From assembly GCA_947465645.1 (NCBI GenBank), contig CANIBQ010000004.1, positions 1 to 64,000 on the forward strand: a stretch of DNA of 64,000 nucleotides, given 5' to 3'. The first letter of the stretch is position 1. Each line of letters starts with the position of its first letter. The stretch is from Acidobacteriota bacterium (GTDB lineage Bacteria > Acidobacteriota > Vicinamibacteria > Vicinamibacterales > UBA2999). The position numbers and the translations under genes are program-made. This document shows positions 19,315 to 30,324 of this stretch, one piece after another. A model generated the notes under the pieces. That model saw only the letters and a list, made by a program, of their open reading frames with translations, did not search any database and was not told the origin of the DNA.

Positions 19315-19655
19315 ATCTGACCACCGACCGCATGCAGGGCGTCGCCGTCGTCCGCGTCAACGAGACGCGGCTGATGTACCCGCTCCTGTCGGAATTCGCC
19401 AACACCATCACGTCGCTGCTGGGCGGGGGGGACCGCAAGGTGCTGCTCGACCTGTCGGCCGTGACCTACGTGGACAGCGCCACGATCGGCTGCCTGATGG
19501 ACCTGTACCGGCAGGCCGGCGCCGCCGGCGGCACGCTCAAGCTCGCCGGCGTGCAGAAGCGGGTGGAGACGATGCTGACGATGACCGGGGCGCAGAACTT
19601 CCTGGAGATTCACCCCGATGAGCCGTCGGCGCTCAAGAGCTTCGGAGAGTCGTGA
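19311..19655 (+). CDS. STAS-domain protein (anti-sigma-factor-antagonist type)
   Basis: A single STAS domain of 114 residues. The beta-alpha order and the helix VDSATIGCLMDLYRQAG match SpoIIAA-like proteins. The Ser in YVDSATIG (around residue 63) aligns with the phosphorylated Ser of SpoIIAA. Such proteins normally bind an anti-sigma kinase, but none is encoded here. It overlaps the sigma gene by 4 nt and the next small gene by 1 nt, so the three form an operon. Confidence 0.88.
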   Translation: MNLTTDRMQGVAVVRVNETRLMYPLLSEFANTITSLLGGGDRKVLLDLSAVTYVDSATIGCLMDLYRQAGAAGGTLKLAGVQKRVETMLTMTGAQNFLEIHPDEPSALKSFGES

Positions 19656-19918
19656 TGCGGACCATCACCACCTCCACCGGCGCCGCGGTGACGCTCGACG
19701 GCGACCTGCTGGCAATCATGGAAACGCTCTACCGGGAGGTCACGGCCAAGCGCGAACTGGAGCGCTCCTTCGAGGACATGGTCCGCGAGATCACGCACCT
19801 GATCGACCAGATGACGGAGGAAGAGCGGCGGGCCTACCTGATGGAAAGCCTGTTCCTCAATACCGTGAAGTACGAGAACGACAAGCTCGAGTCGTATATG
19901 AGGAAGCTGACGAAGTAG
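19655..19918 (+). CDS. Small conserved protein, third gene of the sigma/STAS operon
   Basis: An 87-residue protein of unknown function, largely alpha-helical (LAIMETLYREVTAKRELERSF) and rich in charged residues. The C-terminal half ends in YMRKLTK. No catalytic motif or membrane segment is visible. ATG 19655 overlaps the STAS stop (TGATG); GTG 19652 is an alternative. The last 114 nt (from a GACCAGATGACGG segment) recur at 24489-24602. Its position suggests a role in the sigma/STAS switch, but this is only inferred from context. Confidence 0.8.
   Translation: MRTITTSTGAAVTLDGDLLAIMETLYREVTAKRELERSFEDMVREITHLIDQMTEEERRAYLMESLFLNTVKYENDKLESYMRKLTK
19805..19918 (+). repeat. Left copy of a 114-bp direct repeat (3' end of the small gene)
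   Basis: These 114 nt are the last 38 codons (stop included) of the small gene. Against 24489-24602 I count four differences, three of them at third codon positions without amino-acid change and one Ser/Ala change. The similarity stops at the stop codon on the right and at GACC on the left. Confidence 0.92.
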
Positions 19919-19973
19919 TTGTCGGTTGTCAGTTGTCGGGAAAGCTTGAACCAGGCTTACAACTCCTCACTTC

Positions 19974-20861
19974 CTATTTGTTTGAATTTCTCTCAACGTC
20001 GATCAGCCGCTTGTTATATTCATCCGACTCTGAGGGTACGCAGAAATATTCCCAGAGCTCGGCGTTTGGGCGCAGGTCGATGGTGCCCTTCGTCGTCCAG
20101 GGACGCGTGAAAACCTTTGGGTCGGTGATCGTCATCTCGGCCTCGAGGGTTCCATAGCTCGTACGCCGATAGCGTTCGATCGTCCGCATCTCGTCGGTAT
20201 GCGGAAAGCCACGGATACGATTCCTGCGGTCCTCAGAGATCCAGGATCGATCGTCATAACCGTTTCCTTCGACCACGAACGTATCTCCCTCCCAGCGGCC
20301 CACCGCGTATCCCATCCAACGTGGCTGCGGAGGATCGTCGGGAAGTTTGCGTCCATCGGTCCAGATGTCACGCCACGTATGGCCCCACTCAAAGAACTGA
20401 ACCACTCTGTCAGGCAGCATCACGAACTGGAAACCGTAGTTGTATGCAAACCAGCGGGGGTAGCCCAGGGGGTCGCAAATCAACATGCCGTCTTTCGAAT
20501 TTGTGGTTGGGATTTCCGACCGGGTCGCTTCGAACATCCGCTCTCCCTGCGGAGTGAATGGCGGAACATTCTTTACATCCAGTTCCACGCCATTGTCGCC
20601 CCATACTCCCGACAGGTCCTGCGAATCAAATGGGTGACCCTTTACTTTGTACTGTTCGTTCGCAGCCGCGAGTTGCTTGCTATTCGTACATCGCGGGCAG
20701 GTTTTCCACCCTGGCCCTGGAACAAGTTCTTTGTCCGATTGAGACTGCGATTGAGACTGCATCGTTTCCCGCCCCAACGTTCCATCCTGAGCCCACCCTG
20801 CCGAGGAAAAAGCCAGGCCCATCAAGAAGGCAAGGATCGAAACAGTGATTCGGTTTCGCAT
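19974..20861 (-). CDS. Secreted protein of unknown function (cassette gene)
   Basis: A 295-residue protein with a signal peptide (RNRITVSILAFLMGLAFSSAGWAQ, about 2-24). The mature part has a CPRC pair (WKTCPRCTN), then blocks such as DLSGVWG, PPFTPQGERMF, CDPLGYPRWF and GRWEGDTFVVEGNGYDDRSWI that recur in secreted proteins of Acidobacteria, usually next to DUF6152 genes. The function is not known. Start ATG 20861 follows GGGAG 9 nt upstream. It lies 24 nt after the DUF6152 gene and is noticeably AT-richer than the chromosome around it. Confidence 0.75.
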   Translation of the reverse strand: MRNRITVSILAFLMGLAFSSAGWAQDGTLGRETMQSQSQSQSDKELVPGPGWKTCPRCTNSKQLAAANEQYKVKGHPFDSQDLSGVWGDNGVELDVKNVPPFTPQGERMFEATRSEIPTTNSKDGMLICDPLGYPRWFAYNYGFQFVMLPDRVVQFFEWGHTWRDIWTDGRKLPDDPPQPRWMGYAVGRWEGDTFVVEGNGYDDRSWISEDRRNRIRGFPHTDEMRTIERYRRTSYGTLEAEMTITDPKVFTRPWTTKGTIDLRPNAELWEYFCVPSESDEYNKRLIDVERNSNK

Positions 20862-20885
20862 TGATTCAACTCCCGAAGATGACAT

Positions 20886-21275
20886 CTATGGTTGTCGGAG
20901 ATTTGGCGCTCGCGAGTTGTCGACGACAACAGTCCCATTCGGTTTCGTTATCTTTTTTATCAGGGTTTCAGGCGAACCTGTCATCGACGGAAAGGAGATC
21001 ACAATGATTTCATCTCCAGTCTTAAGGGAGTCCTTGGTCATCCCGTCACCAATCATCGAGGTTACAGACGCCATCTCACCAACCCACTGCCTGACCTTTC
21101 CATCGTCTTCCTTCACTTCCCAGACGACGACGACGTGGGGGTTTCTCCACTTGTATTCGAGGACGGTTCCCTTCGACGTCTTCTCTTCTTTCGCGTAGTG
21201 CGCTCTGCTGTGGTGCGCTGAAAGCCCAGCGCTGAACATCGTTACTACGACGATAAGGGCAAGCTGAGTTCGCAT
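20886..21275 (-). CDS. DUF6152-like small secreted protein
   Basis: A 129-residue protein with a signal peptide (RTQLALIVVVTMFSAGLSA) followed directly by HHSRAHY, the His-rich start seen in DUF6152 proteins. KWRNPHVVVVWEV and WVGEMASVTSMIGDGMTKDSL follow. The protein is likely periplasmic with a small beta fold; its function is unknown. Start ATG 21275 is the one that begins the signal peptide (the frame is open to 21428). It lies between the TonB receptor and the secreted 295-residue protein, all reading leftward. Confidence 0.78.
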   Translation of the reverse strand: MRTQLALIVVVTMFSAGLSAHHSRAHYAKEEKTSKGTVLEYKWRNPHVVVVWEVKEDDGKVRQWVGEMASVTSMIGDGMTKDSLKTGDEIIVISFPSMTGSPETLIKKITKPNGTVVVDNSRAPNLRQP

Positions 21276-21361
21276 TCGGCACCTCCGGAGTGCGGCAATT
21301 ATAGTCAGAAAGGAATACTGCAACGCGCCCCGACCCTGAACTGCCGCCGACGGTCCAGCTA

Positions 21362-24340
21362 CTAGAAGTTGAACTGCGTGCTGACCTTGAGCACCCGCGC
21401 CTGCAGGATCGAGGTCGGCCGCTGCCACGCCCCGAAGTTGTTGTTCTGCGACAACACGGTGTTCCCGTTGAGGGCGTTGTACAGATCGAGGTTCAGGTTG
21501 GTTTTTGTCCGGCCAAAGCGCAGGATTTTCGCCACGCGGAAATCGAGCTGATTCAGCCGCTCGCCATACATGTCGCCGGGCTCGAGGAGATGCAGCGACT
21601 GGTTGGCGGCGCCGCCCGACAGCGGCCGGCCGATGAGGGGCGCGATCGCCGCGTTCGGGGCGTTGTAGATCGCCAGGAGTTCCTCACCGTTGATGCTCTG
21701 GAAGGTCGCGCTGAGAAGCACGTCGATCTTCGGCACGGTGTAGGTGCTGAGCATCTTCACCTGCGTGAGGAACGGCGACTCCTGGTGGCAGGCGCTCGAC
21801 GGCACCCAGACGTTGGCGATGGGGCTGGTCAGAATGGCGCCGCCAAAGAGCGCTTCCGGCACCTTTGCGACGACCTCGCAGTTGTCCGTCGTCGTCTTGC
21901 CCGAGCTGAATCCGCCCTGGACCAGCAGGCCGTTCGCCAGGCGCGCGCTGATGCCGACGTCGACGCCGTTCCACGTTTCGGTCGCCTTGCCGTAGTTGTC
22001 GGCGAAGGTGATGAGGTTGTCGACCTGGCCGACCTTGTTGGGATTCAGGTCGCGAAGCCCGGTCACGGGGTAGCCGCCGCCATTCGGCAGCCGTGGGTCG
22101 GACGGCGCCACCAGATCGAACGTGGTGTAGTCGCCGGGAGCCACGGAGCGGTTGTCGACGACGAGCAGGTTGCCGTACCAGCGACGGAAGAAGCCGACGT
22201 CCACCGACACGCGCGGCAGCACCTGGTGCTGCACACTCGTGGAAAACTCCCAGTTGAAGTTGCGCTTGCCCCAGCCGTTGAGCGTCTCCGGGTCGTAGGT
22301 CGCGCCGACGGTCTGGCGCCCGAACGCCGCGTTCGCCATCGCGCCGCATTCACCGTTGGCCACCGGGTTGATGAGATCGCAATCGGGGACGAAGTCGCGG
22401 TTGGCGTCGGTCCAGTTCCGGGTCGTCTGTTGCACGATGAGATTTGCCGGGTGCATCGCCGATCCGAATTCGCCACCGCCGAGCGGCTGCCCTGCGAGGT
22501 ACTTGTTGAGGCTGAGTTTCAGCGCTGTTCGCCCCGTGCCAAACACGTCGTAGGTGGCAGCAAACTTCGGCGTCAGGTCCTTCCAGGCATCCACGCCGGA
22601 CTGCGCCGGGAATACGAAGTTCCTCAAGGGCGTGAGCGGCGCCGGCCCGATTGACTGTTCGGGGAACGAGCTCTTGTAGTAGTCCAGGCGCGCCCCGAGC
22701 CCGAGCGTCAGGCGCCGAATCGTCCACTTGTCCTGGGCGTAGATGCCGAGGTCGGCGTCGAGATTCGACGTCGTCGTGTACGGTGTACCGCGGAGCGTGA
22801 TCTGGTTCGGCACGCCGTTGTTGAAGCGGTAGCCGATCGGCAGGTTGTCGTACACCCGCGCGATGCGGGACCCGCCGCCGTTATTGAAGCCGATCTTTAC
22901 GGCGTGGGCGCCGGTGATGTAGGACACCGCGCCGCGATAGTAGTAGTTGCTGCTGCGCAGGTTGTTGAACGTCGCGTTCCGGCCGCGGTAATTGAGGCCG
23001 GTCGACTGCTCGGTGACTCCGATGAGCGGTGCCTCGAGCGGGCGCGTGGTCCGCTCATCCTGCTGGGTGGCGACCACCTCGAGCAACACCCGGTTGGTGA
23101 GCGGTGAGGACCAGTCGGCGTAGAACATCCGCTTGAAGGGGTAGCGCGTGCTCTGCACGGCTTGGCGCGTGTTGGTCGCGTTGGCGCCGGTGGGGCACTG
23201 GCAGCCCTGCTGCACCTCGTAGGTCACCGCCGTCTTGTTCTTCTGATTGATCTGCCACGTGAGGCGGACCTGACCATCGAACCAGTAACTGTCGTTCGAC
23301 ACGGGCCGGCTCGTGTCAGCCACGTAGGTCCACGCATTCGGGTTGTTGGCGTTCGCGTCCTCGAAGACGCCGGCCCAGTCCGCCCAGGCGTTGTAGCGAA
23401 TCGTGGAGTAGAACCACAGCTTGTCGCGCTTGACCGGCCCGCCGAACCCGGGGTTGAAATCGAAGCTGTACTTGATCTTGTTCGGGGTGGCGAGGCCGGC
23501 GGCCCGAAGCTCGTCACTGTAATTGGTGGCCTGCATCTTGTCGTTCTGGCCGCCGAGGAACATTTCACCGGCGTAGGTGTTGCCCCCTTCCTTCGGGATC
23601 AGATTGATGCGCACGCCGCCGGTGGTCATCTCCGCCGAGTTCGCGGCGTAGTCGACGGTGACTTCCTGATAGGCCGTCGAATTGTTCACGGCGCCCGCGT
23701 TACGCCCCGTTTCGAGCGTGCCGAGCGTGACGCCGTTGAACGACACACGCAGCGAGTCAGGCTTGCTCCCGTGGACGACGAGCGTGTTGCTCTGCGAGTT
23801 GCCCGTGGACCCGCCCACGTCCTGCACGGCGCCGGTGCCGGGACCGGTGCGGGCCGAGATGCCGGGAATCAGGGCCGCCAACGTGTACGGGACGCGGCTG
23901 GTCGGCACCGCCTCGATGACTTCCTGCGTCATCACACGCTGCCTCGTTGCGCTCTGCACGTCGACGATCGGCGTCTCGCCGGTCACGGTGATCGTCTCCT
24001 CGAGCGCGCCAACGCGCATGTCGGCGTTCACAGTTGCGGTGAACGAGCCGGTCAGCTCGAGGCCCTCACGCTTGAACGTATTGAAGCCGGCGAGCGAAAA
24101 CGTCACCGTGTAGGCTCCGGGCCGCAGATCGACAATGCGGAACTGGCCGCTTCCGTCGGTGGTGACCGATCGGACCTTCTCAATCAGGACCGGGCTGGCG
24201 GCTTCAACCGTCACGCCGGGCAGAACCGCCCCTGACGTGTCCTTCACAACGCCCGTAATAGTGGCCTGGGCGTACGCCGCGGCAGGGACCACCGGGAGCA
24301 AGGTCAACGCGATGAGCGCACGGCGTGCGAGTCCACGCAT
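21362..24340 (-). CDS. TonB-dependent outer-membrane receptor (Oar-like)
   Basis: A 992-residue protein with a signal peptide (about 1-24). A carboxypeptidase-regulatory beta-sandwich (ITGVVKDTSGAVLPGVTVEA) comes next, then a plug domain (about 130-230; QEVIEAVPTSR, ALIPGISA) and a large beta-barrel ending in the terminal aromatic STQFNF. Such receptors import large substrates or bind proteins. ATG 24340 follows AAGGAG 6 nt upstream; an upstream ATG at 24361 lacks a ribosome-binding site. It is first in a three-gene leftward unit. The cargo is not shown by the sequence. Confidence 0.92.
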   Translation of the reverse strand: MRGLARRALIALTLLPVVPAAAYAQATITGVVKDTSGAVLPGVTVEAASPVLIEKVRSVTTDGSGQFRIVDLRPGAYTVTFSLAGFNTFKREGLELTGSFTATVNADMRVGALEETITVTGETPIVDVQSATRQRVMTQEVIEAVPTSRVPYTLAALIPGISARTGPGTGAVQDVGGSTGNSQSNTLVVHGSKPDSLRVSFNGVTLGTLETGRNAGAVNNSTAYQEVTVDYAANSAEMTTGGVRINLIPKEGGNTYAGEMFLGGQNDKMQATNYSDELRAAGLATPNKIKYSFDFNPGFGGPVKRDKLWFYSTIRYNAWADWAGVFEDANANNPNAWTYVADTSRPVSNDSYWFDGQVRLTWQINQKNKTAVTYEVQQGCQCPTGANATNTRQAVQSTRYPFKRMFYADWSSPLTNRVLLEVVATQQDERTTRPLEAPLIGVTEQSTGLNYRGRNATFNNLRSSNYYYRGAVSYITGAHAVKIGFNNGGGSRIARVYDNLPIGYRFNNGVPNQITLRGTPYTTTSNLDADLGIYAQDKWTIRRLTLGLGARLDYYKSSFPEQSIGPAPLTPLRNFVFPAQSGVDAWKDLTPKFAATYDVFGTGRTALKLSLNKYLAGQPLGGGEFGSAMHPANLIVQQTTRNWTDANRDFVPDCDLINPVANGECGAMANAAFGRQTVGATYDPETLNGWGKRNFNWEFSTSVQHQVLPRVSVDVGFFRRWYGNLLVVDNRSVAPGDYTTFDLVAPSDPRLPNGGGYPVTGLRDLNPNKVGQVDNLITFADNYGKATETWNGVDVGISARLANGLLVQGGFSSGKTTTDNCEVVAKVPEALFGGAILTSPIANVWVPSSACHQESPFLTQVKMLSTYTVPKIDVLLSATFQSINGEELLAIYNAPNAAIAPLIGRPLSGGAANQSLHLLEPGDMYGERLNQLDFRVAKILRFGRTKTNLNLDLYNALNGNTVLSQNNNFGAWQRPTSILQARVLKVSTQFNF

Positions 24341-24488
24341 TCCACTCTCCTTCAGTTCCATGCCTATGTTGCAAAGGCGCCTAGATCTAGCCGGACATCC
24401 CGGCGAAAGTCAAGCAAACCGACTTCGTTTCTCACCGCTCGTGCCTGGGCAAGAGGGCGCCACTGTGTACGTTCCACGCCAGGCCGTG

Positions 24489-24602
24489 GACCAGATGACG
24501 GAGGAAGAGCGGCGGGCCTATCTGATGGAAAGCCTGTTCCTCAATACCGTGAAGTACGAGAACGACAAGCTCGAGGCGTATATGAGGAAGCTGACTAAAT
24601 AG
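24489..24602 (+). repeat. Right copy of the 114-bp direct repeat
   Basis: Second, slightly diverged copy of the 3' end of the small gene at 19655. It has no start codon or ribosome-binding site of its own and is joined on its left to unrelated sequence (24363-24488). The frame stays open through it and ends in the same KLTK-stop. Note that mutations are mostly synonymous, as if it came from a homologous gene. Confidence 0.92.
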
Positions 24603-24678
24603 TGGGCGGTTGGCGGTAGGCAGTAGACAGTGCGCGATTCAGGCGTTCTGCCTACTGCATACTGCGAACTGCCGACCG
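24603..24678. repeat. Period-7 inverted repeat at the lpxC 3' end
   Basis: Left arm: heptamers TGGGCGG, TTGGCGG, TAGGCAG, TAGACAG. Right arm: CTGCCTA, CTGCATA, CTGCGAA, CTGCCGA. The arms are roughly complementary and can form a long imperfect hairpin across the lpxC stop (24652). The last residues of LpxC (SAVRSMQ) are encoded by the right arm. A similar run (TTGTCGG, TTGTCAG, TTGTCGG) follows the other 114-bp copy at 19919-19940. Confidence 0.75.
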
Positions 24679-25572
24679 TATGGGGAGCGTGACGGCGCTG
24701 TCTTCCGCGACCGCCTGGTCCACCGGGGATTCCACCAGCGTCCACGCGTCCGTCTCCTCGAGCACGCGTGCCGCGAAGGCGGTGTGCAGCGCGTGACCGC
24801 CACGGTGCGCGACCAAGTGGCCGATGATCGGATATCCCACCAGCGCCATGTCCCCGATCACGTCCAGGATCTTGTGGCGCACGAATTCATCGTCGAATCG
24901 CAGCGCGTTGTTGAGGACGCCGGTGTCGCCGATGACGATCGCATTCTCGAGCGAGCCGCCGAGCGCCAGGCCCTGCTGGCGCATCATCTCGACTTCCTTG
25001 AGGAAGCCGAACGTGCGGGCGGGCGCGATCTCGTCGCAGAACGACTGCTCGGTGATCCGGATGGTGCGCGACTGGTGCCGCAGCAACGGGTGATCGAAGG
25101 CGATGCTGTAGGTGACCTTGAAGTGATCGGAGGGATACAGCGCGATCCGCTTGTCGCCCATCGATATCGAGATCGGCCGCAGCGCCTTCAAGTAGCGCCG
25201 GACGCCCGGCAGGCGCTTCACGCCCGCCTCCTGGATCAGGTAGAGGAAGGGCGCCGCGCTGCCGTCCATGATCGGCACTTCCGGCGAGTTCAATTCGATG
25301 ATGACGTTGTCGATGCCGACGCTGATGAGGGCCGCCAGCAGGTGCTCGACGGTGTCGACGTTGACCGCGTCACGCGTGAGGCCGGTGGCGAGATTGATGC
25401 CGCCCACGTGCTGGACGGTCGCGGGAACTTCGAGGCCGCCGAGGTCTGAACGCCGGAACCGGATGCCGAAATCAGCCGGCGCGGGCTTGAGCGATAGCGT
25501 GACCTTGTGGCCCGAATGAAGACCGATGCCGGCGCAGGAAATCGCTCGTCGAAGTGTCCGTTGTGCGTTCAT
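24652..25572 (-). CDS. lpxC: UDP-3-O-acyl-N-acetylglucosamine deacetylase
   Basis: This zinc enzyme commits to lipid A synthesis. The 306-residue protein starts with TLRRAISCAGIGLHSG, the usual N-terminus. Zinc ligands are in VEHLLAAL (His) and HKILDVIGD (His and Asp); the general base region is HRGGHALHTAF, and IMDGSAAPF is present. ATG 25572 follows AGGGAG 4 nt upstream; the TTG before it is less likely. The gene shows that the cell makes lipid A. In the upstream 215 nt an imperfect palindrome TGTGG..CCACA (25758-25775) is seen; nothing else. Confidence 0.95.
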   Translation of the reverse strand: MNAQRTLRRAISCAGIGLHSGHKVTLSLKPAPADFGIRFRRSDLGGLEVPATVQHVGGINLATGLTRDAVNVDTVEHLLAALISVGIDNVIIELNSPEVPIMDGSAAPFLYLIQEAGVKRLPGVRRYLKALRPISISMGDKRIALYPSDHFKVTYSIAFDHPLLRHQSRTIRITEQSFCDEIAPARTFGFLKEVEMMRQQGLALGGSLENAIVIGDTGVLNNALRFDDEFVRHKILDVIGDMALVGYPIIGHLVAHRGGHALHTAFAARVLEETDAWTLVESPVDQAVAEDSAVTLPIRSAVRSMQ

Positions 25573-25787
25573 CAAGCTCCCTGGCCGATGTCGTGGGTTC
25601 CCATCCCGGAAGCAATCACAGTGCCGAGCTGTGCATTTAAATGGAAACTACGCATAAGTCGTTGCCAGTGAACATCTTCGCGATCGTGCATGGGCGGCGT
25701 GGAGAGCCCTTGTAACACCGCTTGTTGCAAGCCCGCCACATCGCAATTCTTGAAAACTGTGGCAAGTTTACCACACTGGATCCGTCG

Positions 25788-28715
<2,928 letters not shown>

Positions 28716-28757
28716 AGGGTACAGAGGGGCCTTTTACAGAAACCCCAATCCCCCATT

Positions 28758-30242
28758 TTACTTCACGCGCAGGCGGCTATGCCGGTACCCGTAGCAGGCG
28801 TAGATGACGATGCCGGCGAGCAGCCAGAGGCCGAACCGCTCCCACGCCTGCCGCGGGAGCCCGACCATAATGAACGCGCACGCGGCCATCCCGAGCGGCG
28901 CGATCAGCCACACCGCGGGAACCCGGAAGGGTCGCGGGCGATCGGGTTCCTTGACCCGGAGAATGAGCACGCCAGCGCACACCAGGACGAAGGCGAAGAG
29001 CGTCCCGATGTTGGTCAGGTCATACGTCTCGGCCGCATCGCCGATCAGCGAGGCGAGCGCCACCAGCACACCGGTCACCAGCGTCGTCACGTACGGGATG
29101 CGCGTCTTCGGATCGATCTTCGCCGCCCACTGCGGCAGCAGGCCGTCCCGTGCCATCGAGAAGAAGATGCGTGGCTGTCCGTACTGAAACACCAACAGCA
29201 CCGCGGTCATCGACACCGCCGCCCCGAGGGCGACCAGCCACCCGACGCGCGAGTATCCTGCGAGCTCGAGCGCCCGGGCCAGCGGGTCGGCAACGGCCAG
29301 CTCGGAGTAGGGCACCATCCCGGTGAGCACGAAGCCGACGATGACGTAGATCACCGTGCAGATCGCCAGTCCTCCGAGGATTCCAATCGGCAGGTTGCGT
29401 TGCGGGTCCTTGGTCTCCTCCGCCGCCGTCGAAATCGCGTCGAAGCCGATGTAGGCGAAGAACACGATCGCGGCGCCCTGGTGGATCCCGGTGAACCCGT
29501 TGGGCGCGAACGGGACGTAGTTGGCGGTGTCGATGCTCATCAGGCCGACGGCGATGAACAGGCCCAGCGCCAGCAGCTTGACCACCACCATCACGTTGTT
29601 GGCCCTGGAGCTCTCGCGCGCGCCGCGCAGCAGCATCCATGTCACGAGCATCACGATGCCGAACGCCGGGAGGTTGACGAGGATCGGGATCCCCGCGATC
29701 TGCGGTGCGGTCTCCAGCAATCCGTTGACGTCGGGGTTCGCGCTCAGCAGCGCGGTGCGATAGCCGGTTGACAACCAGACCGGCAGCGCAAGGCCGACGC
29801 CTCGAAGCAGGGTCCCGAAGTAGTCGCCCCATGAAATCGCCACCGCGACGTTGCCGACCGCGTATTCGAGGATCAGGTCCCACCCGATGATCCACGCCAC
29901 CAGCTCGCCCAGCGTGGCGTACGAGTAGGCGTAGGCGCTGCCCGCCTGCGGGATCATCGACGCCAGCTCCGCGTAGCAGAGCGCCGCCAGCGCGCACGCG
30001 CCGCCGAGAAGAATGAAGGAGAAGACGAGAGCCGGGCCGGCGCCGTAGCGGATGACTGCCCCGTCAGGCCCTACCTGCCCGGCAGCCGCGGTGCCGATCG
30101 CCCCGAAAATCCCGGCGCCGATCACCGCGCCGATCGCCAGCATGATCAGATCGCCCGCGCCAAGCACGCGCTTGAGGGATCGCCCGTCGTCGCTCGGGGG
30201 CTGGAGGTCCGCTATCGGCTTGCGCGCGAAGAGTTGCGACAT
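28758..30242 (-). CDS. APC-superfamily amino-acid permease (cationic amino-acid transporter type)
   Basis: A 494-residue membrane protein with about 12 transmembrane helices. Helix 1 has the unwound motif IGAVIGAGIFGAIG, the family's substrate site, and helix 6 is FFAYIGFDAISTAAEE, as in the CAT/YfnA subgroup. Two more C-terminal helices follow KEPDRPRPFRVP. Substrate cannot be read from sequence. ATG 30242. It ends 42 nt after the uvrA start, in the same direction. Confidence 0.9.
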   Translation of the reverse strand: MSQLFARKPIADLQPPSDDGRSLKRVLGAGDLIMLAIGAVIGAGIFGAIGTAAAGQVGPDGAVIRYGAGPALVFSFILLGGACALAALCYAELASMIPQAGSAYAYSYATLGELVAWIIGWDLILEYAVGNVAVAISWGDYFGTLLRGVGLALPVWLSTGYRTALLSANPDVNGLLETAPQIAGIPILVNLPAFGIVMLVTWMLLRGARESSRANNVMVVVKLLALGLFIAVGLMSIDTANYVPFAPNGFTGIHQGAAIVFFAYIGFDAISTAAEETKDPQRNLPIGILGGLAICTVIYVIVGFVLTGMVPYSELAVADPLARALELAGYSRVGWLVALGAAVSMTAVLLVFQYGQPRIFFSMARDGLLPQWAAKIDPKTRIPYVTTLVTGVLVALASLIGDAAETYDLTNIGTLFAFVLVCAGVLILRVKEPDRPRPFRVPAVWLIAPLGMAACAFIMVGLPRQAWERFGLWLLAGIVIYACYGYRHSRLRVK

Positions 30243-30261
30243 GCGGTTCCTGTCTTCCTGT

Positions 30262-30324
30262 CCTTCGTGACCTTCGTGACCTTCGTGACCTTCGTGACCT
30301 TCGTGACCTTCGTGACCTTCGTGT
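30262..30324. repeat. 9-bp tandem repeat (CCTTCGTGA, seven units)
   Basis: Six perfect copies and a seventh differing in its last base (CCTTCGTGT) run from 30262 to 30324. They lie between the permease start and the NHL protein stop, and the last base is the first of the stop codon triplet. A fragment in the opposite sense (TCACGAAGG, TCACGAA) occurs at 62355-62370. The copies are identical, so the tract is either young or prone to slippage. Confidence 0.9.

Larger units (their letters stand above)
19919..24488. mobile_element. Candidate inserted cassette (TonB receptor, DUF6152 and secreted protein)
   Basis: The block between the two 114-bp repeats holds three minus-strand genes and no integrase, transposase or terminal inverted repeats that I could see. 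The left third (about 19970-21300) is visibly poorer in G+C than the flanks. The arrangement, an intact gene with its 3' end repeated beyond a foreign block, resembles integration into a gene's 3' end or a recombination event with a homologous end. Whether the block can still move is unknown. Confidence 0.5.

Noticed and set aside
19919..24488. A classical transposon or integrative element
   Set aside because: No transposase, integrase, terminal inverted repeats or short target duplications were found; only the 114-bp duplication supports mobility.
24135..24602. A gene ending in the right 114-bp repeat
   Set aside because: The open frame upstream runs antisense through the TonB receptor start. 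There is no ribosome-binding site and the 5' part is unrelated to the small gene.
30262..30324. CRISPR-like array
   Set aside because: Units are only 9 bp with no spacers; it is a simple tandem repeat and no cas genes are present.
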